A stretch of 64,000 nucleotides of DNA, taken from positions 62,001-126,000 of the forward strand of contig NW_027526641.1 in assembly GCF_052857255.1 (NCBI RefSeq), read 5' to 3'. The notes under the pieces are model-generated. The model had not been told where the DNA came from. It ran no database searches and worked only from the letters and a program-made list of their open reading frames with translations. Shown here in pieces: positions 51,343 through 62,495 of this stretch. The translations under genes were made by a program, and so were the position numbers. Origin of the DNA: Amblyomma americanum (lineage: Eukaryota; Arthropoda; Arachnida; Ixodida; Ixodidae). The stretch's first letter is position 1; each line of letters opens with the position of its first letter.

Positions 51343-54300
51343 CTATTTTACAAGTCGTCGAAGAGTGGACGAGAGAAAGGTGTAAACTTTTTCTCTCAGA
51401 ACTGCGCGAAAACTTGTATTCCGGCTCAAAACAAAGGGGATACATCGTTTTAGATCGAAACTAGCAAGATTCACGAGCATCGATTTTACAAGTCGTCGAA
51501 GAGTAGACGAGAGAAAGGTGTAAACTTTTTCTCTCAGAACTGCGCGAAAACTTGTTTTCCGGCTCAAAACAAAGGGGATACATTGTTTTAGATCGAAACT
51601 AGCAAGGTTAACGAGCAACGATTTTACAAGTCGTCGAAGAGTAGACGAAAGAAAGGTGTAAACTTTTTCTCTCAGAACTGCACGAAAACTTGTATTCCGG
51701 CTCAAAACAACAGGATACATCGTTTTAGATCGAAACTAGCAAGATTCACGAGCGTCGATTTTACAAGTCGTCGAAGAGTAGACGAGAGAAAGGTGTAAAA
51801 TTTTCTCTAAGAACTGCGCGAAAACTTGTATTCCGGCTCAAAACAACGAGATACATTGTTTTAAATCAAAACAAACAAAATTCACGAGCATCGATTTTAC
51901 AAGTCGTCGAAGTGTAGAAGAGAGGTGTAAACTTTTTCTCTCAGAACTGCGCGAAAACTTGTTTTCCGGCTCAAAACAACGGGATACATCGTTTTAGATC
52001 GAAACTAGCAAGGTTAACGAGCAACGATTTTACAAGTCGTCGAAGAGTAGACGAAAGAAAGGTGTAAACGTTTTCTCTCAGAACTGCACGAAAACTTGTA
52101 TTCCGGCTCAAAACAAAGGGGATACATTGTTTTAGATCGAAACTAGCAAGGTTAACGAGCAACGATTTTACAAGTCGTCGAAGAGTGGACGAGAGAAAGG
52201 TGTAAACTTTTTCTCTCAGAACTGCGCGAAAACTTGTTTTCCGGCTCAAAACAAAGGGGATACATTGTTTTAGATCGAAACTAGCAAGGTTAACGAGCAT
52301 CGATTTTACAAGTCGTCGAAGAGTGGACGAGAGAAAGGTGTAAACTTTTTCTCTCAGAACTGCGCGAAAACTTGTATTCCGGCTCAAAACAAAGGGGATA
52401 CATTGTTTTAGATCGAAACTAGCAAGATTCACGAGCATCGATTTTACAAGTCGTCGAAGAGTGGACGAGAGAAAGGTGTAAAATTTTTCTCTCAGAACTG
52501 CGCGAAAACTTGTTTTCCGGCTCAAAACAAAGGGGATACATTGTTTTAGATCGAAACTAGCAAGGTTAACGAGCAACGATTTTACAAGTCGTCGAAGAGT
52601 GGACGAGAGAAAGGTGTAAACTTTTTCTCTCAGAACTGCGCGAAAACTTGTATTCCGGCTCAAAACAAAGGGGATACATTGTTTTGGATCGAAACTAGCA
52701 AGGTTAACGAGCATCGATTTTACAAGTCGTCGAAGAGTAGACGAGAGAAAGGTGTAAACTTTTTCTCTCAGAACTGCGCGAAAACTTGTATTCCGGCTCA
52801 AAACAAAGGGGATACATTGTTTTAGATCGAAACTAGCAAGGTTAACGAGCAACGATTTTACAAGTCGTCGAAGAGTGGACGAGAGAAAGGTGTAAACTTT
52901 TTCTCTCAGAACTGCGCGAAAACTTGTTTTCCGGCTCAAAACAAAGGGGATACATTGTTTTAGATCGAAACTAGCAAGGTTAACGAGCATCGATTTTACA
53001 AGTCGTCGAAGAGTGGACGAGAGAAAGGTGTAAACTTTTTCTCTCAGAACTGCGCGAAAACTTGTATTCCGGCTCAAAACAAAGGGGATACATTGTTTTA
53101 GATCGAAACTAGCAAGATTCACGAGCATCGATTTTACAAGTCGTCGAAGAGTGGACGAGAGAAAGGTGTAAAATTTTTCTCTCAGAACTGCGCGAAAACT
53201 TGTTTTCCGGCTCAAAACAAAGGGGATACATTGTTTTAGATCGAAACTAGCAAGGTTAACGAGCAACGATTTTACAAGTCGTCGAAGAGTGGACGAGAGA
53301 AAGGTGTAAACTTTTTCTCTCAGAACTGCGCGAAAACTTGTATTCCGGCTCAAAACAAAGGGGATACATTGTTTTAGATCGAAACTAGCAAGGTTAACGA
53401 GCAACGATTTTACAAGTCGTCGAAGAGTGGACGAGAGAAAGGTGTAAAATGTTTCTCTCAGAACTGCGCGAAAACTTGTTTTCCGGCTCAAAACAAAGGG
53501 GATACATTGTTTTAGATCGAAACTAGCAAGGTTAACGAGCAACGATTTTACAAGTCGTCGAAGAGTGGACGAGAGAAAGGTGTAAACTTTTTCTCTCAGA
53601 ACTGCGCGAAAACTTGTATTCCGGCTCAAAACAAAGGGGATACATTGTTTTAGATCGAAACTAGCAAGATTAACGAGCAACGATTTTACAAGTCGTCGAA
53701 GAGTGGACGAGAGAAAGGTGTAAACTTTTTCTCTCAGAACTGCGCGAAAACTTGTTTTCCGGCTCAAAACAAAGGGGATACATTGTTTTAGATCGAAACT
53801 AGCAAGGTTAACGAGCATCTATTTTACAAGTCGTCGAAGAGTGGACGAGAGAAAGGTGTAAACTTTTTCTCTCAGAACTGCGCGAAAACTTGTATTCCGG
53901 CTCAAAACAAAGGGGATACATCGTTTTAGATCGAAACTAGCAAGATTCACGAGCATCGATTTTACAAGTCGTCGAAGAGTAGACGAGAGAAAGGTGTAAA
54001 CTTTTTCTCTCAGAACTGCGCGAAAACTTGTTTTTCGGCTCAAAACAAAGGGGATACATTGTTTTAGATCGAAACTAGCAAGGTTAACGAGCAACGATTT
54101 TACAAGTCGTCGAAGAGTAGACGAAAGAAAGGTGTAAACTTTTTCTCTCAGAACTGCACGAAAACTTGTATTCCGGCTCAAAACAACAGGATACATCGTT
54201 TTAGATCGAAACTAGCAAGATTCACGAGCGTCGATTTTACAAGTCGTCGAAGAGTAGACGAGAGAAAGGTGTAAAATTTTCTCTAAGAACTGCGCGAAAA

Positions 54301-54592
54301 CTTGTATTCCGGCTCAAAACAACGAGATACATTGTTTTAAATCAAAACAAACAAAATTCACGAGCATCGATTTTACAAGTCGTCGAAGTGTAGAAGAAAG
54401 GTGTAAACTTTTTCTCTCAGAACTGCGCGAAAACTTGTTTTCCGGCTCAAAACAACGGGATACATCGTTTTAGATCGAAACTAGCAAGGTTAACGAGCAA
54501 CGATTTTACAAGTCGTCGAAGAGTAGACGAAAGAAAGGTGTAAACGTTTTCTCTCAGAACTGCACGAAAACTTGTATTCCGGCTCAAAACAA
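50100..54592 (+). repeat. Pair of HOR copies at offset 2,476 bp
   Basis: 50,100-52,116 recurs at 52,576-54,592. Private marks at constant spacing are TTTTGGATCG (50,206 and 52,682), TAAAATGTTTCTC (about 50,970 and 53,446), GAGCATCTATTTT (about 51,340 and 53,816), CGAAAGAAAGG with GCACGAAAAC, and TTTTAAATCAAAACAAAC. Small differences include GGTTAAC against GATTAAC (51,211 and 53,669 area) and GAAGAGAGGTG against GAAGAAAGGTG. The copies part where one continues with AAAGGGG and the other with ACAGG. Confidence 0.85.
51971..53818 (-). other. 615-codon open frame inside the satellite (not called a gene)
   Basis: The same minus-strand frame over the second 138-bp run, largely the HOR duplicate of 49,219-51,342. 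About 13 repeats of the same 46-residue unit are read. It ends where a GAGCATCTATTTT monomer introduces a stop, and in the first copy the same private variant separates the 707-codon frame from the next frame at 51,343. It is an array by-product on the same grounds. Confidence 0.85.
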
Positions 54593-55200
54593 CAGGATAC
54601 ATCGTTTTAGATTGAAACTAGCAAGATTCACGAGCGTCGATTTTACAAGTCGTCGAAGAGTAGACGAGAAAAAGGTGTAAATTTTTCTCTCAGAACTGCG
54701 CGAAAACTTGAATTCCGGCTGAAAACAACGGGATACATCGTTTTAGATCGAAACAAGCAAAATTCACGAGCATCGATTTTACAAGTCGTCAAAGAGTGGA
54801 CGAGAGAAAGGTGTAAACTTTTTCTCTCAGAACTGCGCGAAAACTTGTATTCCGGCTCAAAACAAAGGGGATACATTGTTTTAGATCGAAACTAGCAAGA
54901 TTCACGAGCATCGATTTTACAAGTCGTCGAAGAGAACCAGAGAAAGGTGTAAACTTTTTCTCTCAGAACTGCGCGATAACTTGTATTCCGGCTCAAAACA
55001 ACGAGATACATTGTTCTAGATCAAAACAAGCAAAATTCACGAGCATCGATTTTACAAGTCGTCGAAGTGTAGACGAGAGAAAGGTGTAAACTTTTTCTCT
55101 CAGAACTGCGCGAAAACTTGTGTTCCGGCTCAAAACAACGGGATACATCGTTTTAGATCGAAACTAGCAAGATTCACGAGCATCAATTTTACAAGTCGTC

Positions 55201-56612
55201 GAAGAGTAGACGAGAGAAAGGTGTAAAATTTTCTCTAAGAACTGCGCGAAAACTTGTGTTCCGGCTCAAAACCACGGGATACATCGTTTTAGATCGAAAC
55301 TAGCAAGATTCACGAGCATCGATTTTACAAGTCGTCGAAGAGTAGACGAGAGAAAGGTGTAAAATTTTCTCTAAGAACAGCGCGAAAACTTGTATTCCGG
55401 CTCAAAACAAAGGGGATACATTGTTTAGATCGAAACTAGCAAGATTCACGAGCATCGATTTTACAAGTCGTCGAAGAGAACCAGAGAAAGGTGTAAACTT
55501 TTTCTCTCAGAACTGCGCGATAACTTGTATTCCGGCTCAAAACAACGAGATACATTGTTTTAGATCAAAACAAGCAAAATTCACGAGCATCGATTTTACA
55601 AGTCGTCGAAGTGTAGACGAGAGAAAGGTGTAAACTTTTTCTCTCAGAACTGCGCGAAAACTTGTGTTCCGGCTCAAAACAACGGGATACATCGTTTTAG
55701 ATCGAAACTAGCAAGATTCACGAGCATCGATTTTACAAGTCGTCGAAGAGTGGACGAGAGAAAGGTGTAAACTTTTTCTCTCAGAACTGCGCAAAAATTT
55801 GTATTCCGGCTCAAAACAAAGGGGATACATTGTTTTAGATCGAAACTAGCAAGATTCACGAGCATCGATTTTACAAGTCGTCGAAGAGAACCAGAGAAAG
55901 GTGTAAACTTTTTCTCTCAGAACTGCGCGAAAACTTGTGTTCCGGCTCAAAACAACGGGATACATCGTTTTAGATCGAAACTAGCAAGATTCACGACCAT
56001 CGATTTTACAAGTCGTCGAAGTGTAGACGAGAGAAAGGTGTAAACTTTTTCTCTCAGAACTGCGCGAAAACTTGTGTTCCCGCTCAAAACAACGGGATAC
56101 ATCGTTTTAGATCGAAACTAGCAAGATTCACGAGCATCGATTTTACAAGTCGTCGAAGAGTAGACGAGAGAAAGGTGTAAACTTTTTCTCTCAGATCTGC
56201 GCCAAAACTTGTTTTCCGGCTTAAAACAACGGGATACATCGTTTTAGATCGAAACTAGCAAGGTTAACGAGCAACGATTTTACAAGTCGTCGAAGAGTAG
56301 ACGAGAGAAAGGTGTAAAATTTTCTCTAAGAACTGCGCGAAAACTTGTATTCCTGCTCAACACAACGGGATACATCGTTTTAGATCGAAACAAGCAAAAT
56401 TCACGAGCATCGATTTTACAAGTCGTCGAAGAGTGGACGAGAGAAAGGTGTAAACTTTTTCTCTCAGAACTGCGCGAAAACTTGTGTTCCGGCTCAGAAC
56501 AACGGGATACATCGTTTTAGATCGAAACTAGCAAGATTCACGAGCATCGATTTTACAAGTCGTCGAAGAGTGGACGAGAGAAAGGTGTAAAATTTTCTCT
56601 AAGAACAGCGCG
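55201..56612 (+). repeat. 1.4-kb block repeated at the window end (partner 62,316-64,000)
   Basis: The match begins at offset 7,115 with the CTCAAAACCACGGG monomer and ends at offset 7,388 with AAGAACAGCGCG. Shared rare marks are CACGACCATCG, TGTTCCCGCTC (56,078 and 63,466), CCGGCTTAAAAC and CCGGCTCAGAAC. The offset changes by 273 bp because the right copy carries two extra monomers near 63,030-63,300. Confidence 0.85.
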
Positions 56613-56689
56613 AAAACTTGTATTCCGGCTCAAAACAAAGGGGATACATTGTTTTAGATCGAAACTAGCAAGATTCACGAGCATCGATT

Positions 56690-57955
56690 TTACAAGTCGT
56701 CGAAGAGAACCAGAGAAAGGTGTAAACTTTTTCTCTCAGAACTGCGCGATAACTTGTATTCCGGCTCAAAACAAAGGATACATTGTTTTAGATCAAAACA
56801 AGCAAAATTCACGAGCATCGATTTTACAAGTCGTCGAAGTGTAGACGAGAGAAAGGTGTAAAATGTTTCTCTCAGAACTGCGCGAAAACTTGTTTTCCGG
56901 CTCAAAACAAAGGGGATACATTGTTTTAGATCGAAACTAGCAAGGTTAACGAGCAACGATTTTACAAGTCGTCGAAGAGTGGACGAGAGAAAGGTGTAAA
57001 CTTTTTCTCTCAGAACTGCGCGAAAACTTGTATTCCGGCTCAAAACAAAGGGGATACATTGTTTTAGATCGAAACTAGCAAGGTTAACGAGCAACGATTT
57101 TACAAGTCGTCGAAGAGTGGACGAGAGAAAGGTGTTAACTTTTTCTCTCAGAACTGCGCGAAAACTTGTTTTCCGGCTCAAAACAAAGGGGATACATTGT
57201 TTTAGATCGAAACTAGCAAGGTTAACGAGCATCGATTTTACAAGTCGTCGAAGAGTGGACGAGAGAAAGGTGTAAACTTTTTCTCTCAGAACTGCGCGAA
57301 AACTTGTATTCCGGCTCAAAACAAAGGGGATACATTGTTTTGGATCGAAACTAGCAAGGTTAACGAGCATCGATTTTACAAGTCGTCGAAGAGTAGACGA
57401 GAGAAAGGTGTAAAATTTTTCTCTCAGAACTGCGCGAAAACTTGTTTTCCGGCTCAAAACAAAGGGGATACATTGTTTTAGATCGAAACTAGCAAGGTTA
57501 ACGAGCAACGATTTTACAAGTCGTCGAAGAGTGGACGAGAGAAAGGTGTAAACTTTTTCTCTCAGAACTGCGCGAAAACTTGTATTCCGGCTCAAAACAA
57601 AGGGGATACATTGTTTTAGATCGAAACTAGCAAGGTTAACGTGCAACGATTTTACAAGTCGTCGAAGAGTGGACGAGAGAAAGGTGTAAACTTTTTCTCT
57701 CAGAACTGCGCGAAAACTTGTTTTCCGGCTCAAAACAAAGGGGATACATTGTTTTAGATCGAAACTAGCAAGGTTAACGAGCATCGATTTTACAAGTCGT
57801 GGAAGAGTGGACGAGAGAAAGGTGTAAACTTTTTCTCTCAGAACTGCGCGAAAACTTGTATTCCGGCTCAAAACAAAGGGGATACATTGTTTTAGATCGA
57901 AACTAGCAAGATTCACGAGCATCGATTTTACAAGTCGTCGAAGAGAACCAGACAA
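56690..57955 (-). other. 421-codon open frame inside the satellite (not called a gene)
   Basis: Same 46-residue repeat frame as in 49,219-51,342, running through the 138-bp monomers. At its downstream end the frame shifts to a different reading of the monomer (FEPEYKLSRSSERKSLH), because a non-138 monomer changes phase. That frame switching within one open frame argues against selection for a protein. Confidence 0.8.
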
Positions 57956-58850
57956 AGGTGTAAACTTTTTCTCTCAGAACTGCGCGAAAACTTGTTCTCC
58001 GGCTCAAAACAACGGGATACATCGTTTTAGATCGAAACTAGCAAGGTTAACGAGCAATGATTTTACAAGTCGTCGAAGAGTGGACGAGAGAAAGGTGTAA
58101 ACTTTTTCTCTCAGAACTGCGCGAAAACTTGTATTCCGGCTCAAAACAAAGGGGATACATTGTTTTAGATCGAAACTAGCAAGGTTAACGAGCATCGATT
58201 TTACAAGTCGTCGAAGAGTGGACGAGAGAAAGGTGTAAACTTTTTCTCTCAGAACTGCGCGAAAACTTGTATTCCGGCTCAAAACAAAGGGGATACATTG
58301 TTTTAGATCGAAACTAGCAAGATTCACGAGCATCGATTTTACAAGTCGTCGAAGAGTGGACGAGAGAAAGGTGTAAAATTTTTCTCTCAGAACTGCGCGA
58401 AAACTTGTTTTCCGGCTCAAAACAAAGGGGATACATTGTTTTAGATCGAAACTAGCAAGGTTAACGAGCAACGATTTTACAAGTCGTCGAAGAGTGGACG
58501 AGAGAAAGGTGTAAACTTTTTCTCTCAGAACTGCGCGAAAACTTGTATTCCGGCTCAAAACAAAGGGGATACATTGTTTTAGATCGAAACTAGCAAGGTT
58601 AACGAGCAACGATTTTACAAGTCGTCGAAGAGTGGACGAGAGAAAGGTGTAAAATGTTTCTCTCAGAACTGCGCGAAAACTTGTTTTCCGGCTCAAAACA
58701 AAGGGGATACATTGTTTTAGATCGAAACTAGCAAGGTTAACGAGCAACGATTTTACAAGTCGTCGAAGAGTGGACGAGAGAAAGGTGTAAACTTTTTCTC
58801 TCAGAACTGCGCGAAAACTTGTATTCCGGCTCAAAACAACAGGATACATC
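56850..58850 (+). repeat. Second 138-bp homogenised stretch
   Basis: Monomers with AAAGGGG, GGTTAACGAGC and alternating TTTTCC/TATTCC return, with the private marks TAAAATGTTTCTC (about 56,859 and 58,650) and TTTTGGATCG (57,337). Its last part (58,317-58,804) matches 53,113-53,600 at offset 5,204, and the following sequence matches 54,185 onward at offset 4,657. This part is therefore a rearranged copy of the 50-54 kb system, with several monomers deleted at the junction near 58,830. Confidence 0.8.
58004..58849 (-). other. 281-codon open frame inside the satellite (not called a gene)
   Basis: About six 138-bp units read in the same minus-strand frame. It begins with MYPVVLSRNTSF from an ACAGGATACATCG monomer at 58,849 and ends in the CAACGGGATACATCG monomer at 58,004, that is, at the edges of the 138-bp stretch. 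No protein features beyond the repeat. Confidence 0.8.
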
Positions 58851-58883
58851 GTTTTAGATCGAAACTAGCAAGATTCACGAGCG

Positions 58884-61800
58884 TCGATTTTACAAGTCGT
58901 CGAAGAGTAGACGAGAGAAAGGTGTAAAATTTTCTCTAAGAACTGCGCGAAAACTTGTATTCCGGCTCAAAACAACGAGATACATTGTTTTAAATCAAAA
59001 CAAACAAAATTCACGAGCATCGATTTTACAAGTCGTCGAAGTGTAGAAGAGAGAAAGGTGTAAACTTTTTCTCTCAAAACTGCGCGAAAACTTGTTTTCC
59101 GGCTCAAAACAACGGGATACATCGTTTTAGATCGAAACTAGCAAGGTTAACGAGCAACGATTTTACAAGTCGTCGAAGAGTAGACGAAAGAAAGGTGTAA
59201 ACGTTTTTTCTCAGAACTGCACGAAAACTTGTATTCCGGCTCAAAACAACAGGATACATCGTTTTAGATTGAAACTAGCAAGATTCACGAGCGTCGATTT
59301 TACAAGTCGTCGAAGAGTAGACGAGAAAAAGGTGTAAATTTTTCTCTCAGAACTGCGCGAAAACTTGAATTCCGGCTGAAAACAACGGGATACATCGTTT
59401 TAGATCGAAACAAGCAAAATTCACGAGCATCGATTTTACAAGTCGTCAAAGAGTGGACGAGAGAAAGGTGTAAACTTTTTCTCTCAAAACTGCGCGAAAA
59501 CTTGTATTCCGGCTCAAAACAAAGGGGATACATTGTTTTAGATCGAAACTAGCAAGATTCACGAGCATCGATTTTACAAGTCGTCGAAGAGAACCAGAGA
59601 AAGGTGTAAACTTTTTCTCTCAGAACTGCGCGATAACTTGTATTCCGGCTCAAAACAACGAGATACATTGTTCTAGATCAAAACAAGCAAAATTCACGAG
59701 CATCGATTTTACAAGTCGTCGAAGTGTAGACGAGAGAAAGGTGTAAACTTTTTCTCTCAGAACTGCGCGAAAACTTGTGTTCCGGCTCAAAACAACGGGA
59801 TACATCGTTTTAGATCGAAACTAGCAAGATTCACGAGCATCAATTTTACAAGTCGTCGAAGAGTAGACGAGAGAAAGGTGTAAACTTTTTCTCTCAGATC
59901 TGCGCGAAAACTTGTTTTCCGGCTCAAAACAACGGGATACATCGTTTTAGATCGAAACTAGCAAGGTTAACGAGCAACGATTTTACAAGTCGTCGAAGAG
60001 TAGACGAGAGAAAGGTGTAAAATTTTCTCTAAGAACTTCGCGAAAACTTGTATTCCTGCTCAACACAACGGGATACATCGTTCTAGATTGAAGCAAGCAA
60101 AATTCACGAGCATCGATTTTACAAGTCGTCGAAGAGTGGACGAGAGAAAGGTGTAAACTTTTTCTCTCAGAACTGCGCGAAAACTTGTATTCCGGCTCAA
60201 AACAAAGGGGATACATTGTTTTAGATCGAAACTAGCAAGATTCACGAGCATCGATTTTACAAGTCGTCGAAGAGAACCAGAGAAAGGTGTAAACTTTTTC
60301 TCTCAGAACTGCGCGATAACTTGTATTCCGGCTCAAAACAACGAGATACATTGTTTTAAATCAAAACAAGCAAAATTCACGAGCATCGATTTTACAAGTC
60401 GTCGAAGTGTAGAAGAGAGAAAGGTGTAAACTTTTTCTCTCAGAACTGCGCGCAAACTTGTGTTCCGGCTCAAAACAACGGGATACATCGTTTTAGATCG
60501 AAACTAGCAAGATTCACGAGCATCGATTTTACAAGTCGTCGAAGAGTAGACGAGAGAAAGGTGTAAAATTTTCTCTAAGAACTGCGCGAAAACTTGTGTT
60601 CCGGCTCAAAACCACGGGATACATCGTTTTAGATCGAAACTAGCAAGATTCACGAGCATCGATTTTACAAGTCGTCGAAGAGTAGACGAGAGAAAGGTGT
60701 AAAATTTTCTCTAAGAACTGCGCGAAAACTTGTATTCCGGCTCAAAACAACGAGATACATTGTTTTAAATCAAAACAAACAAAATTCACGAGCATCGATT
60801 TTACAAGTCGTCGAAGTGTAGAAGAGAGAAAGGTGTAAACTTTTTCTCTCAAAACTGCGCGAAAACTTGTTTTCCGGCTCAAAACAACGGGATACATCGT
60901 TTTAGATCGAAACTAGCAAGGTTAACGAGCAACGATTTTACAAGTCGTCGAAGAGTAGACGAAAGAAAGGTGTAAACGTTTTTTCTCAGAACTGCACGAA
61001 AACTTGTATTCCGGCTCAAAACAACAGGATACATCGTTTTAGATTGAAACTAGCAAGATTCACGAGCGTCGATTTTACAAGTCGTCGAAGAGTAGACGAG
61101 AAAAAGGTGTAAATTTTTCTCTCAGAACTGCGCGAAAACTTGAATTCCGGCTGAAAACAACGGGATACATCGTTTTAGATCGAAACAAGCAAAATTCACG
61201 AGCATCGATTTTACAAGTCGTCAAAGAGTGGACGAGAGAAAGGTGTAAACTTTTTCTCTCAAAACTGCGCGAAAACTTGTATTCCGGCTCAAAACAAAGG
61301 GGATACATTGTTTTAGATCGAAACTAGCAAGATTCACGAGCATCGATTTTACAAGTCGTCGAAGAGAACCAGAGAAAGGTGTAAACTTTTTCTCTCAGAA
61401 CTGCGCGATAACTTGTATTCCGGCTCAAAACAACGAGATACATTGTTCTAGATCAAAACAAGCAAAATTCACGAGCATCGATTTTACAAGTCGTCGAAGT
61501 GTAGACGAGAGAAAGGTGTAAACTTTTTCTCTCAGAACTGCGCGAAAACTTGTGTTCCGGCTCAAAACAACGGGATACATCGTTTTAGATCGAAACTAGC
61601 AAGATTCACGAGCATCAATTTTACAAGTCGTCGAAGAGTAGACGAGAGAAAGGTGTAAACTTTTTCTCTCAGATCTGCGCGAAAACTTGTTTTCCGGCTC
61701 AAAACAACGGGATACATCGTTTTAGATCGAAACTAGCAAGGTTAACGAGCAACGATTTTACAAGTCGTCGAAGAGTAGACGAGAGAAAGGTGTAAAATTT

Positions 61801-62495
61801 TCTCTAAGAACTTCGCGAAAACTTGTATTCCTGCTCAACACAACGGGATACATCGTTCTAGATTGAAGCAAGCAAAATTCACGAGCATCGATTTTACAAG
61901 TCGTCGAAGAGTGGACGAGAGAAAGGTGTAAACTTTTTCTCTCAGAACTGCGCGAAAACTTGTATTCCGGCTCAAAACAAAGGGGATACATTGTTTTAGA
62001 TCGAAACTAGCAAGATTCACGAGCATCGATTTTACAAGTCGTCGAAGAGAACCAGAGAAAGGTGTAAACTTTTTCTCTCAGAACTGCGCGATAACTTGTA
62101 TTCCGGCTCAAAACAACGAGATACATTGTTTTAAATCAAAACAAGCAAAATTCACGAGCATCGATTTTACAAGTCGTCGAAGTGTAGAAGAGAGAAAGGT
62201 GTAAACTTTTTCTCTCAGAACTGCGCGCAAACTTGTGTTCCGGCTCAAAACAACGGGATACATCGTTTTAGATCGAAACTAGCAAGATTCACGAGCATCG
62301 ATTTTACAAGTCGTCGAAGAGTAGACGAGAGAAAGGTGTAAAATTTTCTCTAAGAACTGCGCGAAAACTTGTGTTCCGGCTCAAAACCACGGGATACATC
62401 GTTTTAGATCGAAACTAGCAAGATTCACGAGCATCGATTTTACAAGTCGTCGAAGAGTAGACGAGAGAAAGGTGTAAAATTTTCTCTAAGAACAG
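58884..62495 (+). repeat. Pair of 1,775-bp HOR units (13-mers)
   Basis: 58,884-60,658 recurs at 60,659-62,495 with a constant offset of 1,775. Private marks shared at that spacing include TTTTAAATCAAAACAAAC, TAAACGTTTTTTCTC, GAACTTGAATTCCGGCTG, TCTCAAAACTGCG, AGATTGAAGCAAGC and GAACTTCGCG. The copies look almost identical. The first unit itself copies 54,185-55,227 at offset 4,657 over its first kilobase. The second diverges near 62,495 where CAGCGCG replaces CTGCGCG. Confidence 0.88.

Larger units (their letters stand above)
49219..54200 (+). repeat. 138-bp homogenised sub-array with 276-bp dimer pattern
   Basis: Almost every monomer here has AAAGGGGATACATTG instead of AACGGGATACATCG, making it 138 bp, and most carry GGTTAACGAGC(A/T)(A/T)CG and GTGGACGAG. 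Neighbours largely alternate between TGTTTTCCGG and TGTATTCCGG, so the effective unit is a 276-bp dimer with a few phase breaks. The 2,476-bp HOR is superposed on it. It is interrupted near 51,700-52,100 by non-138 monomers, including AAATCAAAACAAACAAAATTC. Confidence 0.85.

Noticed and set aside
49219..54196. Large repetitive protein genes on the minus strand (707 and 615 codons)
   Set aside because: They are pure satellite monomers read in a frame kept open by the 138-bp length. They lack unique ends and known domains, and differences are not biased to third codon positions.
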